Notes: a model not told the origin generated them from the sequence alone. A stretch of 64,000 nucleotides of DNA from Buxus sempervirens (GCA_947561395.2 OX387183.1:40468901-40532900); one strand, 5' to 3'. Shown: positions 45,967 to 58,762, numbered from the stretch's first letter. Numbers and translations: made by a program.

Positions 45967-48900
45967 ATGAAGATTTCTACCATTCTTTGTCGATACAGAG
46001 ATGTGAGCATGGAAACTGTTGGAGTTCTGAATAGGTTGCGGTTAGTGAGGCAGTTCTGTACCTACTCAGTGGATCCTGAACCGAAAGAGTTCTTAGATTA
46101 TTTGGAAAATCTCAAGAACTATGAGAAATCTGGTGTCCCAAAAGGTTCAGGAACAGATTCAGATGATGGTTTTGATCTAGGGAGAATGAAGCGATTGATG
46201 GAACGACTGGGGAATCCTCAGTCCAAAATAAAGGTTTGAGCTCTGTTTCATTGTTTTCTTTGTGCTGAAGGATAGTGGCACCAAAGCTTCTGTTTGAAAG
46301 GGAGAAAGAAAAACCAATTAAATTATATTTAAGGTTTTGATTTTGTTATGAGCATAGAAGCTACTTTTGAACAATCTGCATGCTGCAGTCCATTTTTACA
46401 AAATTGAAAAGAAAGTTAAATTGAAAATGCTTTATCCTTTCAAAGTTTGTTCAAGAGTATCAGTCATGCATTTTCAGGGCTATGAAGCCGGAGGGAATCA
46501 TTAGATCCTGTTAAATAGTATACCTTAAATGAAGCTAATTAGTAAAGAAAATGTCACAACAGCAAAATGAAATTCAATAAATACCTGTTTGAGTGTGCTG
46601 CAGCATCATCTTGAATCCATTTGTTAGATGGCCTTGCCATACTTCAATAGGGGTGAAACCATGGGCAATATATGTTCAGCAGGCAGTTCATTGTTCACGC
46701 TGTGATTGAATTGACCATCCAGTTGGATTTATCAACCCTTTGAATGCCATTATTCCTTTTTGCCTACAAGTTCCACTTAATTTGAGTGCATAAAGTAAGC
46801 AACTAGCTTGACAACAATCATAGGCTGTGCACATTGCTGGTACCAAGGGAAAAGGATCAACTGCTGCATTCCTCTCCAATATTTTGCGAGAAGAAGGATA
46901 CTCTGTTGGCTGTTATACTAGGTATGGCCTTATATGTCTTTTTGGGTCATGACCTCTTATTTGATTTTATGTTTTCTCTTCCTGCTCCCTAAAAAGTTGC
47001 TAATTGTTAATAAAGGAAATGTTGTGTTCTTGCTTCCGTTTTAGTTTCAAAACATTTTCTAATGGTGAACAGGTATACCACACTTCTTGTCAACAAAAAT
47101 TGTTTTTTTTTAATATAATATTTAGTTTCTTATGATCGAATATTGTTAAGCCATGGTTTTCATCGTTATTATGCAGTCCCCATATTCAAACTATTAGGGA
47201 ACGCATTTCCTTGGGAAGGAAAGGAGATCCGGTGTCAGCCACGGTATTGAATTATGTATTCCACCGTACTAAAAAGATTCTTGACCATTCACTAGAACTG
47301 GAAGACGGAATGATCAGTCATTTTGAGGTACTGTTAAGTGAATGATAAATCTACGTACTTCCATTTCCTTGGAAAATTAAAATGCATTATTTCGAAGACT
47401 ATAACAAGTCTTCAAAAGGGGTCTGGAGTTCCATAAATAACGCTAACTCATAGATCGCATTTTAAATAGCAAGTTTTCCACTCCATGAACTTTTCTGTTA
47501 CAGAAACATGGTTATACGTGTGCATACATGGACACACACACACATGCTCACACATGTTAGCCACAGAAGCAGTATGGAGTGTTGGTAAGCATTTAAAGGC
47601 TGGGTTTGTTATCATCTTGTGTATTAAATTAGTAAATTAGTTCTGTTAATACTCTTATTTCCTTTTGATTTTGTTTTTGTTTTTTTTGGAAGGTTGATTA
47701 TTTGGTACCATGGCATCATGGTCATAGAAAGAAAACATAGTTAAATGTTAAATTTATGTGTTAATGAAGTTTGTCTGACATGAGCTTATTTCTCATAGAT
47801 AAGTTTCACCCTATTTGAAGTTCAGACTTCAGTTTACTTGCTTGGATATTTCATTATTGTCTTGCACCCTACTGACGTTTGTCTGACATGAGTTTATTTC
47901 TCATAGATAAGTTCACCTTTTTTTTTTCTTTGAAATTCTATTTGAAGTTCGGACTTCAGTTTGCTTGCTTGGATATTGCCTTTTAGTCTTGCACGCTATT
48001 TTTCAGACCTGGACATTCCTGGTTGTTGAAGCTTTTCCATTTACAGGACAAAGAGCTAGATTTTTTTGCCCTATGGTTTAGAATATATACAGTCATTTGG
48101 TTGAATTTTCTTTTGCACTGAAAATTAGAGATTTTGCAGGTTCTCACTGCTATTGCATTTACTTTGTTTGCGCAAGAGAAAGTTGATATTGCTGTGATTG
48201 AGGTGGGCTCATATTTTCTTGATTAACATCTTCCACTTTGTAAGCTGCTCTAGTTTTCTTCATCTTGCTGACTGATCACCCAAATTGTGTGCGTGTGTTT
48301 TTTCCCCCTTTGTATACATTCTGCGGTTCTAAATATGAACATGAATTCATCTTTTCTGTGAGTTGCTTGAACTAATCCAGAATTTTTTTCAATAATAGGC
48401 TGGACTAGGGGGCTCACGAGATGCAACAAACGTTATATGCAATGATGGATTAGCTGCATCAGTCATAACAACTATAGGAGAGGAACATTTGGCTGCGCTT
48501 GGGGGTTCCTTAGAAAGTATTGCAGTGGCTAAATCAGGAATCATCAAGCATGACCGTCCAGTTATGTTCTTCTTACTGCTCATTTTAATTGCATATATCT
48601 TTCTGCCGCATTCTAGTTGAGTCTCTTTAGTGGGATTCCCATTTCATATCATCATTTTTTATTTATTTCTTGGAATAAAGATGCTGAGACCCTTCCAAAT
48701 GTCATGGACCTGTGCTACACCTGTCTTCATATTGTACTGTGTGGTCACTGATGGAAAGTTTCATCAATCTGATTGTTTAACAATAATACATTGATATTTC
48801 ATGTGGTTGTTTGACATTGTCTTGATTATTAATTTATTACTAGGTCATAAATTGATGATCAAGATTATCATGATACTGTACCATCTAGATGTAATAGCAT

Positions 48901-51900
48901 ATGTATAATATTTTTATTCTGATACAGGACTAATGAGGAGAATCATGACGTGATTAGTAACTTTATAACTGAATTTTCCAGATTATATTTGAAAGACACT
49001 AATACCATTAAAATCTTGTTCCAACTGAGCAATGAATTCAGTGCATTACTTGTGTTCTTATGCTTAATTTTTTATTTCTTTACTAGTTTTCCTGAAAGTT
49101 GGGTTGTGGCCATGAAGTACATGGATATTAGATACCTTGAAGTCCCATTTATGAAAGTGATTGCGCCAAGAAGTGTCAGCATATATGGGATAGATGGAAG
49201 GATTTTGGGCCTGTCACATCACATAATACATGTTGGAGGTCTCCTATCTGAGGATTAATTCAATAATACAGTCTTAGCTATCTGATAGATTCCATATTTT
49301 GAAAGTTTGAGCAGAACAAGAGGCAACATGATGTTTTTACATAAATCTAATACATGGCTCAAATGGAATGTTTAACTCCTAATCCGACTGTTTCCATTCT
49401 ATTTTCTTGTCATTTTTATTCTATCATCATTCATCTGCCTTTGGATACTGTTATTCCTCAGTTATTCTTTTATTCTTATCACATTCAAGATATGAGTGGA
49501 AGTTATCAGTAAGCTAGTCTCTACTGTATTTTGATGACTGCATATGTTAAATTTATCAGTTGGTGCTGGGTGGGCCATTCCTTCCACACATCGAGTGTAT
49601 TCTCCGTGATAAGGCGACCGCAATGAGGTCGCCTGTTGTATCCGCATCTGATCCTGGAAATAGAAGCATTATAAAAGCCCTTGGAAGAAGCAATGACAAA
49701 CCCTGCCAGACTTGTGACATTATAATTGAAATTGAGAAGGACTTGCCTTTGGTATGCAATTGAAGTACTCTTCTGTTGTTACTATAGGCTAGTAATTTTC
49801 AGAAGTGGTTGAAGCATTTTTTAGCCACTGTCATAGTATTATGTTATGATTTATTTTTAACTAATTTATATAACCCTAGAGATTCTAAGAGCTTACATTA
49901 TAGTAATGTCATCCAGTTTATTGAGTTATTTGATGTGAGATTGTGCATGCTTGGAGCTCATCAGCTTCAAAATGCTGCAACAGCCACTTGTGCAGCTCTT
50001 TGCCTTCGTGATCAAGGTTAGGACTTATTGCCATCTATCATTAACTCCAAGAATTTGGCTTTAAACTATTTTATGTTGTACATGCAAGGCAGTTTACCTA
50101 ATGATGTGTCATGTCCCAAACTTGGTATTGATATTAATGTAAATCCATGGGTTGGAGTGTGACTGCAATTCTTACCTCACATGAGAATTAATCCGAGCAT
50201 GTGTCATACTCTATCGAAATCAATTTTAACACAAAAACATAATTCAAATTTAAATATATTGATATTAGGCACAATTAAAAGTAATCAGAGTATGATATTA
50301 AAAAAATAAAAATGTGGAAACAATTTATTAATAAGGAACTAAGTAATAAAATAAAATTCAAACTATGAACAAATAAAACATCTGTGAATCAACTCAATAG
50401 AAATAAAATCTAAAATTTCAATCATTATCTCTTAAGAAAATAAATCCTAACTATTCTAATAGACTTAGCTTGACGTTTCAGTATGTTGATCTTAGAAAAG
50501 GTTACTAAATTCAGTCCTGATCCTTTTGAGTAGTACCTAAATGTAGTGAAAATAGAGTGAGCTATGCTCAATAGATGGTATTCTATGCACTTAGTTTCCG
50601 TTGGAAACTCTAGACATGTTGAATAACCCAAAAAAGGCAACACACATGCAAAAACAGAGACTAAAGTCATGCTATGCTTGTCTTAAGCAAAAACTTATAT
50701 TTTTTACCACATGTTGTGCATGTGGTAAAAATATAGTGAGCTATGCTTAGTATATAGTATTCTACGCACTTAGTTTTCATTAGAAACTCTAGACATATAG
50801 GATAACCTTAGAAAAAAAAAAACACATACAAAATAAGATATTAAAGTCAAGAAATAATGCAGTTGCATTTTTATAAAATTTTATAAAATCCTAGGGTGCA
50901 TGCATGCATTAAGCAAAACCTCTTAAATGCCATGCCAAGCAAAACAAGTAAAATCATGCACAAAAAGAATGTTGTGATATCCTGGAATCCAACATTGCTC
51001 GGGAAGGAGAAAGTTAAGATCCATATATGTAGGCTTGTGACTCCCTCAAGCAGCAAGGCCTTCTGCAGTAAAACCCATTAGCAAAACCATGAGGCCCAAT
51101 GGGCCAAAGCGAACAATGTTTTTACTGATGGGATTGGGGCATTACATTATGGTGTTAGAGCCAGACCTCGACCAGAAATGTACAACCTTGACATTGCCTG
51201 GTGCATGTGGGCGCGATACTGTGTGGGTGAGCTTAGGTTAGTGGACTGGCAGGCTACTGGGGCAGGCAAGGTATGGCAGGAGGACATGCAACCTTCAGCG
51301 GCCGGTCGATTGTGATATCCTAGTGTGAGAACATGGCCTTCGGGTCAGTTGGACCGTCAAATAGTTTTGATTTGGAGTCGCCACTATCCATTGGATCACG
51401 GGTGTGGATAGTCACCCATAGATTATTCTGATAAAACAAAACCGGTCTAACCAGAAATTAAGTTAAGAGGTTTGGTTAAGAGATTGGGAAGGTGTTAGGC
51501 ACCTAACCCCCTCCAGTTCAGTGAATCGGTTACCCTTTTCAAATTTTACCCAAAATAAATTGATAAAAAATGACAAAATTATAGCAAATAAAAAAATTAA
51601 AAAAAATGTGGGATTATTTGGTTTTGACCCATTGGATGGCATAACATTAGATCATCAATGAACCCAATCCCTAAAGAAAACATTTTTTTTAAAGAAGTGA
51701 TAAAGATATAACAAAATAAATATTTATTTATTTTTTTAAAGTACAAAACCTTTTTTTTTTGTTTGAAATATGGGACTAAAATATTCAAATCAATAAAAAT
51801 ATAATAAAAAAAATTTTTATTTATTATTCGTCCATGCTATAGACTACTGCTATGAGGAAATAATAATCTTAAAATAGCAAAGGACACATTGTCTGATATT

Positions 51901-54900
51901 TATCACATATCAAAAATTAGGTTTAAAACACAAATCAACCATGGAACACAGGTTTTGCTGATTCAGATTGCCACAGAATTGTATAAATCAAAACTCATGA
52001 CACCATGAAATCTCATCCTATACATGATAGATTAAATAATAGCAATCACGTAGAAATGGCATCATGGGAAATCCTCATGGAAATGTTATTTAAACCCATC
52101 ATTATCCTATGGAAATTTAATGAAATCCATGAACATCACATGTTCACGGAAATCTTATCAAACCAGTAAGATAGGAAGCCTTCGAACAAACCCAAAGCCA
52201 TCACACAACTAAAATTGTTAAATATTGATTTTTATCCATCAAACAAATGAATCAATAAAAAAATCGGAATTTACCATGCTCCATCAACCAATGAAATACA
52301 CGATGTGATGCTTGAGAGTAACATCTCATTGTTCCAAATCTGGTTTGGTGGAACAAATACTCCATTATGCTCCAAACGTCATACTAAATGGCCTCTGTTC
52401 CTTCCCATCTCTTCTGAACATGACTTCTTGTCATTACTCGAGCTTTGTGAGACAGAACTTACACTCTTGCTTACACCATGGAGTGACCAAAAAAATTAAC
52501 TTAAACATTACCAAGCACTGTTATTGCAAGTTAAACAACTATGGAAAAAAGTAAAACATAGACATGCCTGGTTGCAGTGAACTAAGCATTATGACAGTTG
52601 AGCATCTCCTTCATTCCCAGTTTAAAACTAAATGTGAACATGGAAAACATGTGAACATTTGGATGTATGAGAAGGCCAATACCTGATTTTGGATGGTTGA
52701 ATCCTTGACCTTGTCAGATTTGGAATAATCAGAAAGTCAGATTTGGAATAATCAGAAAGGCTGGATGTTGAGGTTCTTCACCGAACTCAGAGGGTTCGTT
52801 AGAAAGCTTTGGCAATGGTGATTGATGTTAGGTGCTCAGAGAGAGAGAGAGAGAGAGAGAGAGCTTCTTCTCTTCTCCCTTTTCTTGATGGTTGATCACT
52901 CTTTTTGCAAATTTTTTCCTTTTCCTTCCCTTGGATCCCAATGACCCCACTCTTTCATTCTTTTTCCATTTTTTTTTGTTGCTAATTTTCTCCTTTTCTC
53001 TTTGGAACCCATCAAACTCTCTCCTCTCTTTTCACGATCTCTCCCCCTTCACTTGTGCTCCTTTTTTTATGCCTTCTCCACGGTCTAATATACTTCCCCT
53101 TTTTTCTCTTTCCTTCGGTAATTCCCACTTTGCTTTCTTGTTTACTATCCTCTCTTTGCTTCTTTTTCTTCTCTTGGAGTGGGATTCCTTTTATACAAGA
53201 CAAGAGATGAGATTCCTTCTCTCATCACTGATAAGAGAAAGGAAACAAATCTTTTTTTCCAACAACCCTTATCATTTATCATATCTTTGTTTCAAATTTT
53301 TCTTCCTTATCAAGAGAACCATATAAGATAACTTCCCCCTTTTTTTTCTTCTTTTTTTTCGATTGGGCCATAACAGGTTTTGTATGGGATTGGGTTCAGC
53401 CTGACTGGGTTAGCTCACTTCAATTGGGGTTTAGCTGAAATTGGGGTTTCTACACCTAGAATCCCAAATTTCTCGGGGAAGAGAAAGTTAAGATCCATAT
53501 ATAGGCTTGTGACTCCCTCAAGCAATGAGATTGTTTGAGGTAAAACCCAAGAGCAAAACCGTGAGGCCCAGTGGGCTAAAGCAGACAATATTATTGCTGG
53601 TGGGATTGGGGCATTAAAATGCTATACACTAGAATTGTGTTGGACATATCTGACAACACATATTCTTGCTATAGACTACAAGTTCTTGACCTTTTGGTAT
53701 ATTTATGGCATCCTATTTAAAATTTTATGGGCTTTCAACCAATCATAATATAATGTTGAGCCACTATTTTGGTAGTGGGTAATACATTCATAGATGTCTT
53801 AGACAAGGTAGAAGTTTCTCATTTCGCTGAAATTTCACTACGGAAGATCCAGCAAAATTTTGAGAAATTTTGGCGAAATCAGGCAATGTTTCCCCACACA
53901 TGGTAGACATGTGTTTTTCACTTTTTCTTGTATTTTTGTGGTTTCATACATTTATAATAAATGTATACATGGGGAAATCTAGGGAAATTTGGAGAAATTT
54001 TGCCAGATTTCACTGAAATTTTGCTGACATTTCATGAAATTTCACTGGAATCAGGGAAACTAGGGAAATCTCATTTTCCTCAGACATTTCATGTTGCTGA
54101 CCTTGCAAAATCGAAATTTTGTGAATGTTAAATGCTGATCCTAGATATCCCTGCAATATAATGCCTCTGATATCAAACACAGTCTTAATCTAAAAAATCA
54201 TTGCCTGGCCAACCCCAGGTCTAGGCACTCAAGTCATAAAGAGTTGGGATACCAAATCCTCACGCCATATTCTTGCTATAAAGAGTTATTGGTCACTGTT
54301 ATGTTTCAGACTATCACACCTCACTCTTACTAATATAATTGGTGTTCGCTTTTGGGTCCTAAACCCTCATAACTCATTCTAACGCAATCCATGCAAGTTT
54401 CTGTAATGCATTCATGTCTTTTTCAATTATCATTCATAGACTGGACAGGACTTAAAATATAAAACATGCATTCAAGATCAATGAGTGAAAATTTGCAAGA
54501 TTTAATATCAACAATCACTCAATAATGAATTTAGATTAGCCATAATTTCACTGTACGATTCACTAATTTAAATCAGTCCTAATAGTCTACATTAACTTTA
54601 AGGATTTAGAGATAATTTATTCAATGAATAAATTGAATAAAATCTTCTGAGTATTCACTATTTCAAGTTAGAATTGTGCAACTAATAAGTTTCCACCATA
54701 TTATGTCTGTTAATTGGCTGAATGCCTACAAAATTTAAATTTCTAATTCTATCCTCTGTTATGGGCTGTCATTAAGCTTTTAATTCTAAAGGCTTGACCT
54801 AGTGGTCAAGGCTTGGGGCGTGGGGGTGTGCTCCCTCCAAGGTCTCAGGTTCAAAACCTCTTAGGTGTTATCAATTCTTTGGGGCTATCTACATAAGGTT

Positions 54901-57900
54901 TATGGGCCTTAGACTTAACCGGGTCATGTGGGTTGCAGGGTCTTGCATGGGCCCTCAAGGATTAGTCGGTTGAGCGTAAGTGGGCCCAGATATCCTGAGT
55001 TCCAAAAAAAAAAAAAGGTTTTTAATTCTAAGAAAATGGTGATTTAATAAAATAATTAATACATTTACGCCTGCAGGCTTTAGGGAGTGGTAATTTAAAT
55101 TTTTGGTGTTCAATAAACAATTTTGTTTATTGAACACCAAAAATTTAGGCCTACAACTCTTAAGGACATAAACAATTTTGTTTAACAAATCTATCGTTGC
55201 TCTAAGCCTATATTGGAACTGGTTTCTGTAAAATTTTACAGGTTTTTAATCTGTAAAAGCTCATCAAAGCAATGCTGTGAATAGGATTATAATCCCTCTT
55301 ATAAGTCTTCTACAAATTGGGACTGATTGCTGTGAGATTCTGCAGGTTTTTAATCTGTAAAATCTCATTTAAACTGGTGATGATTGTTGTAAAGTTCCTG
55401 AAGTTTTTTAATCAGTGAAACATCTTCTAAACAGTAGTTGTTGACACGGCATATACCCTCGCATTCTTGAAATATTTTTTCAGATCTTTAGACCTACAAA
55501 ACTGAGGCTGTTGCTAGGGTATATTTTTATGAATTATTCATCTTAATGTGCCACCTTTAAGTCCCTATCAATTTGAAAATTTCGTTTTTAATCACAGTAG
55601 AAACTTCTAAAGAGAGAACAGAATTCACGGGTTCTGCAGATAAAAAATGTTTAAAGAAAAACATAAAGAAATTCATGGATTCTGTAGAATTTTAATCACA
55701 GCAAAAAGGTCTACAAGACAAAAACATATTCATGGGTTCTGCAGGATTTTTATTGCATCAGAAGCCCTAACAAATTTGTATCAATTTGAAATTTTTAATC
55801 ACATAAAAAAAAACCTGAGAGATTCTATCAATTTGGAATTTCTAATCACAGAAGAAACCTTAAAGATTCCATCAATCTAAAATTTTAGTCACAACAATAC
55901 CCTAACAAATTCTATCAATATGAATTTTTAATTACAGTAGAAACCATAAGGGATTCTGTAAATCTGAATTTTTTTTAGTTACATCAGAAACACGAAGAGA
56001 CTATTATTTTGGCAGGAGAAAATATCAAGAATATACTTAATAGGTTTAATCTCCTAATCTAGGTTCTCCAAAATTACCCAAGAATGAAGAAAACCACCTT
56101 CTTTAACAACTTGAACTGGGTTTTTGCAGTTGAATCTCGAAGAAAAATTCAGATATTCTTCAGATCTGGATAGATTGAAATGGGTGGGTAACAGATCAGG
56201 TGAATTTACTGTAAAGGGTTTCTACAAGTACCCAAACAAAAGGACAGCACTTTTAAGCTCTCAAATATGCTGTGGAAATCAGGTCTTCAATCTAAAATCA
56301 GTTTCTTCACATGGACAGCAGTGTTGGGAAGAGTACTAAAAATTGATAATCTTGTGAAATGAGGATGGCAAACCCCCAACAGATGTGTAATTTGCAAATC
56401 TGACTTGGAATCTATTAATCATTTGCTCATTCACCGTAAGGTAGCCCACAATTTGTGGGCAGGTCTTTTATTGAGATTTGGGAAGCTGTGGGTGCAGCCC
56501 CAAGGCTTGCATCAAGTGCTACTATCTTGGAATTATAGCAGAGGAGTCTCGAGGTATGAGTTTTTGTGGAACTTTGCTCCAGCGGCAATTCTGTGGGCAG
56601 TATGGAAGGAGAGGAATAAGAGAATTTTTAATGACTGCCAGTTCCTTGTGGGTTTTATTAGAATCCTCCCTCAGCTATCTACTGTATTGAGCATCTTGTA
56701 AAGAATCATGTAAAGGGATAGACTGTAAGGAATTTTTTGAGTGTGGAAGCTTTTGTGTTTTGTGGGGTCCATCTAGTACACTCTTTGTGTACTCGTATGT
56801 CCCATATTATTGCTCTCATATATTAATATAATCATCATTATTACCAATAAAAAAAAAATTTCAGATATTCTTCTTTTAGGTCTAGGTGTGTGGGGTTTCT
56901 CCTCTTCTCCCTTCCAATTGTCCACTTCAGAAAAATAGATAATAAGCGAATCTCTTAGTAGTAAGTTTACAAATATACCCTTAATAACGTGGACGTACAC
57001 CCCTATTACTTTTTAAATTATTTATAACCTAAAAAGATTATTTTAACCCTCTAACTAATTCTAAATTAAAAAGACTATTTTGACCCTCAAATTAATCCTA
57101 AATTAAAAGATTATTTTTACCCTCTTTATTAAGTGTTTTATATAAAATACCCTAGTCCATTTAATTCTAACTGGACAGTCCTAGCTCTAGTCAATTAAGT
57201 TCTTACTAATTCTAATAATAATTAAAAAAATTAATAATAAAAGAACTCCTATTTACATTAAAATGGGCTCAAACTTACTGTTTTTCTTTTAAAACTAAAT
57301 ACCCTTATTTTTAGTGATCTTCACATCCTTTAAATCAATTAATTTACTAATTAATAAAAGAATTAATTAAACCTATTACTTCTAGGCTATTACATGATGC
57401 CAATGTTATTTCAGTAAACAGTTTGACTATGCAAATATTTTATGATTTTGTTGAAAATTTTTGGATGATGATATTAGATATTTTATCTTAAACGGGTTCA
57501 AACTTACTTTTTTTTAAAAACGAAATACCCTTATTTTTAGTGATCTTCACATCCATTAAATCAATTAATTTACTAATTAATAAAAGAATTAATTAAACCT
57601 GTTACTTCTAGGCTATTACATGATGCCAATGTTGTTTCAGTAAACAGTTTGAATATGCACATATTTTATGATTTTGTTGAAAATTTTTGGATGATGATAT
57701 TAGATATTTTATCTTACTCCTTGGCCAAGGAAACTCGGCGGTATTACTGTCTGCATTTATAAATTTGCAGATCTCTTCTGTGATTTTCCTCCTACATCTT
57801 AAATCAATCACTCAACAATCAACAGAATGGAAAGCCGTTGCTTCTTTGACTAAAGAACTGCTGTCAAATATTTTTTGACTACAGAAGTGCTGTCAAATAT

Positions 57901-58762
57901 TTTTTGACCTTTTTTGAGGGAACTATTTTATTTAATCATTCACTTTTCCTATATTTTAGTTAATCATCAAAAAAGGTGAAAGATATTATAGCATAAACAA
58001 AGACGGCTTAATACCACTTGGTCTCAAAAAAAAAATTTTCTTCCAAATTTTCACTTAGTTTATCCATTAGCAATATATTTTTAATTGATTCCACAATTCT
58101 GTTGTAATGCATTTTTGAATGATCTAGGATGGAGAATTTCTGATAAATCCATCCGTATCGGTTTGGAGCGTACATATTTACTTGGAAGAAGCCAATTTCT
58201 GACATCTGAAGAAGCTGAAGCAGTTGGGCTACCAGGAGTAACAATTTTACTTGATGGAGGTCACTTCTGATACCTTTCTTTTTGTTTCCAATTTTTTTAA
58301 CGGTTTATTTCCAATTAGTATTTAAAATTTTGGAAATTTGATATAGTTTTAACTACCATCAAGTGGCCCACTTGCCCTCTTGTGAGTCTATGCTACCTAA
58401 GCCGGCCTTTTCTGGCATTCAAATTGATCCCTTCTGATGACTTGTCATTCATTTTCTTGAACCTTATTGCAGGAAAAAATGTGAACAGGATAGAATAATG
58501 CAGTTTGAATTAAATTTGATTTATTTTCCTATGTCTCATTTACTTAATGCATTTTGTTACTTGCATGGTTACTATTTCAACCCTTAACATTTCCCATCAG
58601 AATTTTTATTGGTTTCTCATATTCCTTCAGCACACACGAAGGAGTCTGCCAAAAGTTTAGCAAACACAATTCAGATGATAAATCCAGATGTACCATTGGC
58701 TCTGGTTGTAGCTATGGCAAGTGACAAAGATCATTTAGCTTTTGCAAATGAAATACTTGCAG
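45967..58762 (+). CDS. DHFS: Dihydrofolate synthetase / folylpolyglutamate synthase family (partial, 9 exons)
   Basis: Exons 45967-46233, 46824-46921, 47177-47327, 48140-48202, 48399-48560, 49560-49751, 49917-50016, 58128-58259, 58631-58762; all GT-AG and phase-consistent, ~432 codons. The ATG at 45967 starts an Arg-rich, Asp/Glu-poor leader ([12 protein letters not shown]...RLRLVRQFC), fitting mitochondrial import. Motifs: FEKSG-type helix [12 protein letters not shown]-loop [14 protein letters not shown] (exon 2), SPHI and ERIS (exon 3), HFE|VLTAIAF (exons 3-4), [13 protein letters not shown] and [12 protein letters not shown] and AKSGIIK (exon 5), GAHQLQNA (exon 7), LLGRSQFL and LLDGAHTKES (exons 8-9), [10 protein letters not shown] (exon 9). 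It would ligate glutamate to dihydropteroate using ATP. Closest by recall to plant DHFS (Arabidopsis GLA1), not FPGS. The last ~100 residues are missing from the window. No stop or shift seen: likely a live gene. Confidence 0.9.
50100..50972. repeat. Intron 7 repeat with internal duplication
   Basis: A ~110-bp stretch at ~50560-50670 (GCTATGCTCAATAGATGGTA ... GAAACTCTAGACATG) recurs at ~50738-50855 (GCTATGCTTAGTATATAGTA ... GAAACTCTAGACATA), about 178 bp apart. TGTCATGTCCCAAACTTGG at 50107 looks like an LTR start but no partner end or TSD was found. Confidence 0.5.
50973..53618 (+). mobile_element. TRIM (miniature LTR retrotransposon) with nested LTR E
   Basis: Direct terminal repeats of ~174 bp: 50973-51146 and 51311-53618 minus the nested element 51324-53454 and its TSD copy (about 172 bp). 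Both begin TGTGATATCCT and end GATTGGGGCATTACA / GATTGGGGCATTAAA. Interior of only 164 bp begins after three bases with TGGTGTTAGAGCC (51150-51162), close to the Met-tRNA primer site TGGTATCAGAGCC. Flanks AATGT / AATGC fit a 5-bp duplication with one change. Size without nesting ~510 bp; no coding. It lies in DHFS intron 7. Confidence 0.82.
51324..53454 (+). mobile_element. Solo LTR E (gypsy-type, 2.13 kb) in the TRIM 3' LTR
   Basis: Starts TGTGAGAACATGG, ends GGGGTTTCTACA, with perfect 5-bp duplications CCTAG (51319-51323 and 53455-53459). GAGTCGCCAC lies 51 bp in, and GGGAAGGTGTTAGGCACC follows near 51487, both shared with LTR D. It contains a (GA)n run at ~52838-52862 and a pyrimidine-rich 3' third. 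No internal protein domains. Confidence 0.87.
53619..54777. other. Intron 7 spacer
   Basis: No gene. 53820-54060 is a patch of imperfect GAAATTT / GGCGAAAT / TTTCACTG words, related in style to 44950-45420. The remainder is unremarkable A/T-rich intron. Confidence 0.5.
54790..55019 (+). mobile_element. tRNA-derived SINE (~230 bp) in DHFS intron 7
   Basis: Begins GGCTTGACCTAGTGGTCAAG with an A-box-like AGTGG, carries a B-box-like GGTTCAAAACCT at ~54849-54860, and ends TTCC followed by 13 A and GG. Flanked by the 12-bp duplication TTTTAATTCTAA (54778-54789 and 55020-55031). The layout is that of a pol III SINE mobilised by LINE machinery. It resembles the widely spread plant Au-type SINE by memory only. 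Confidence 0.82.
55097..55146. repeat. Perfect 22-bp-arm palindrome in intron 7
   Basis: Arms AAATTTTTGGTGTTCAATAAAC and its exact complement with a 6-base loop (AATTTT, 55119-55124). It would form a strong hairpin in RNA or DNA. No TSD or flanking element ends, so it is not obviously a MITE. Confidence 0.85.
55205..55990 (+). repeat. Degenerate tandem repeat in intron 7
   Basis: About ten drifting copies of a word like TCTGCAGGTTTTTAATCTGT / TTTTTAATCACAGCAGAAAC, spaced irregularly at ~50-110 bp. Each has a T-rich core and a CTGTAAAA or CACAGNAGAAA tail. Confidence 0.55.
56162..56859 (+). mobile_element. L1-type LINE, heavily 5'-truncated, in intron 7
   Basis: Flanked by 14-bp duplications TTCAGATATTCTTC (56148-56161 and 56860-56873), ending in a 10-A tail after CATTATTACCAAT. 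It encodes the zinc-binding RVT tail: [19 protein letters not shown], then [21 protein letters not shown] sequence with stops between, then [14 protein letters not shown]. Frames are broken. Confidence 0.88.
57265..57716 (+). repeat. Tandem duplication (2 x ~225 bp) in intron 7
   Basis: 57265-57490 and 57494-57716 are nearly identical (both contain CACATCCNTTAAATCAATTA, GCTATTACATGATGCCAATG and GATGATGATATTAGATATTT). Only scattered single-base differences are seen. It is ~400 bp upstream of exon 8. Confidence 0.88.
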
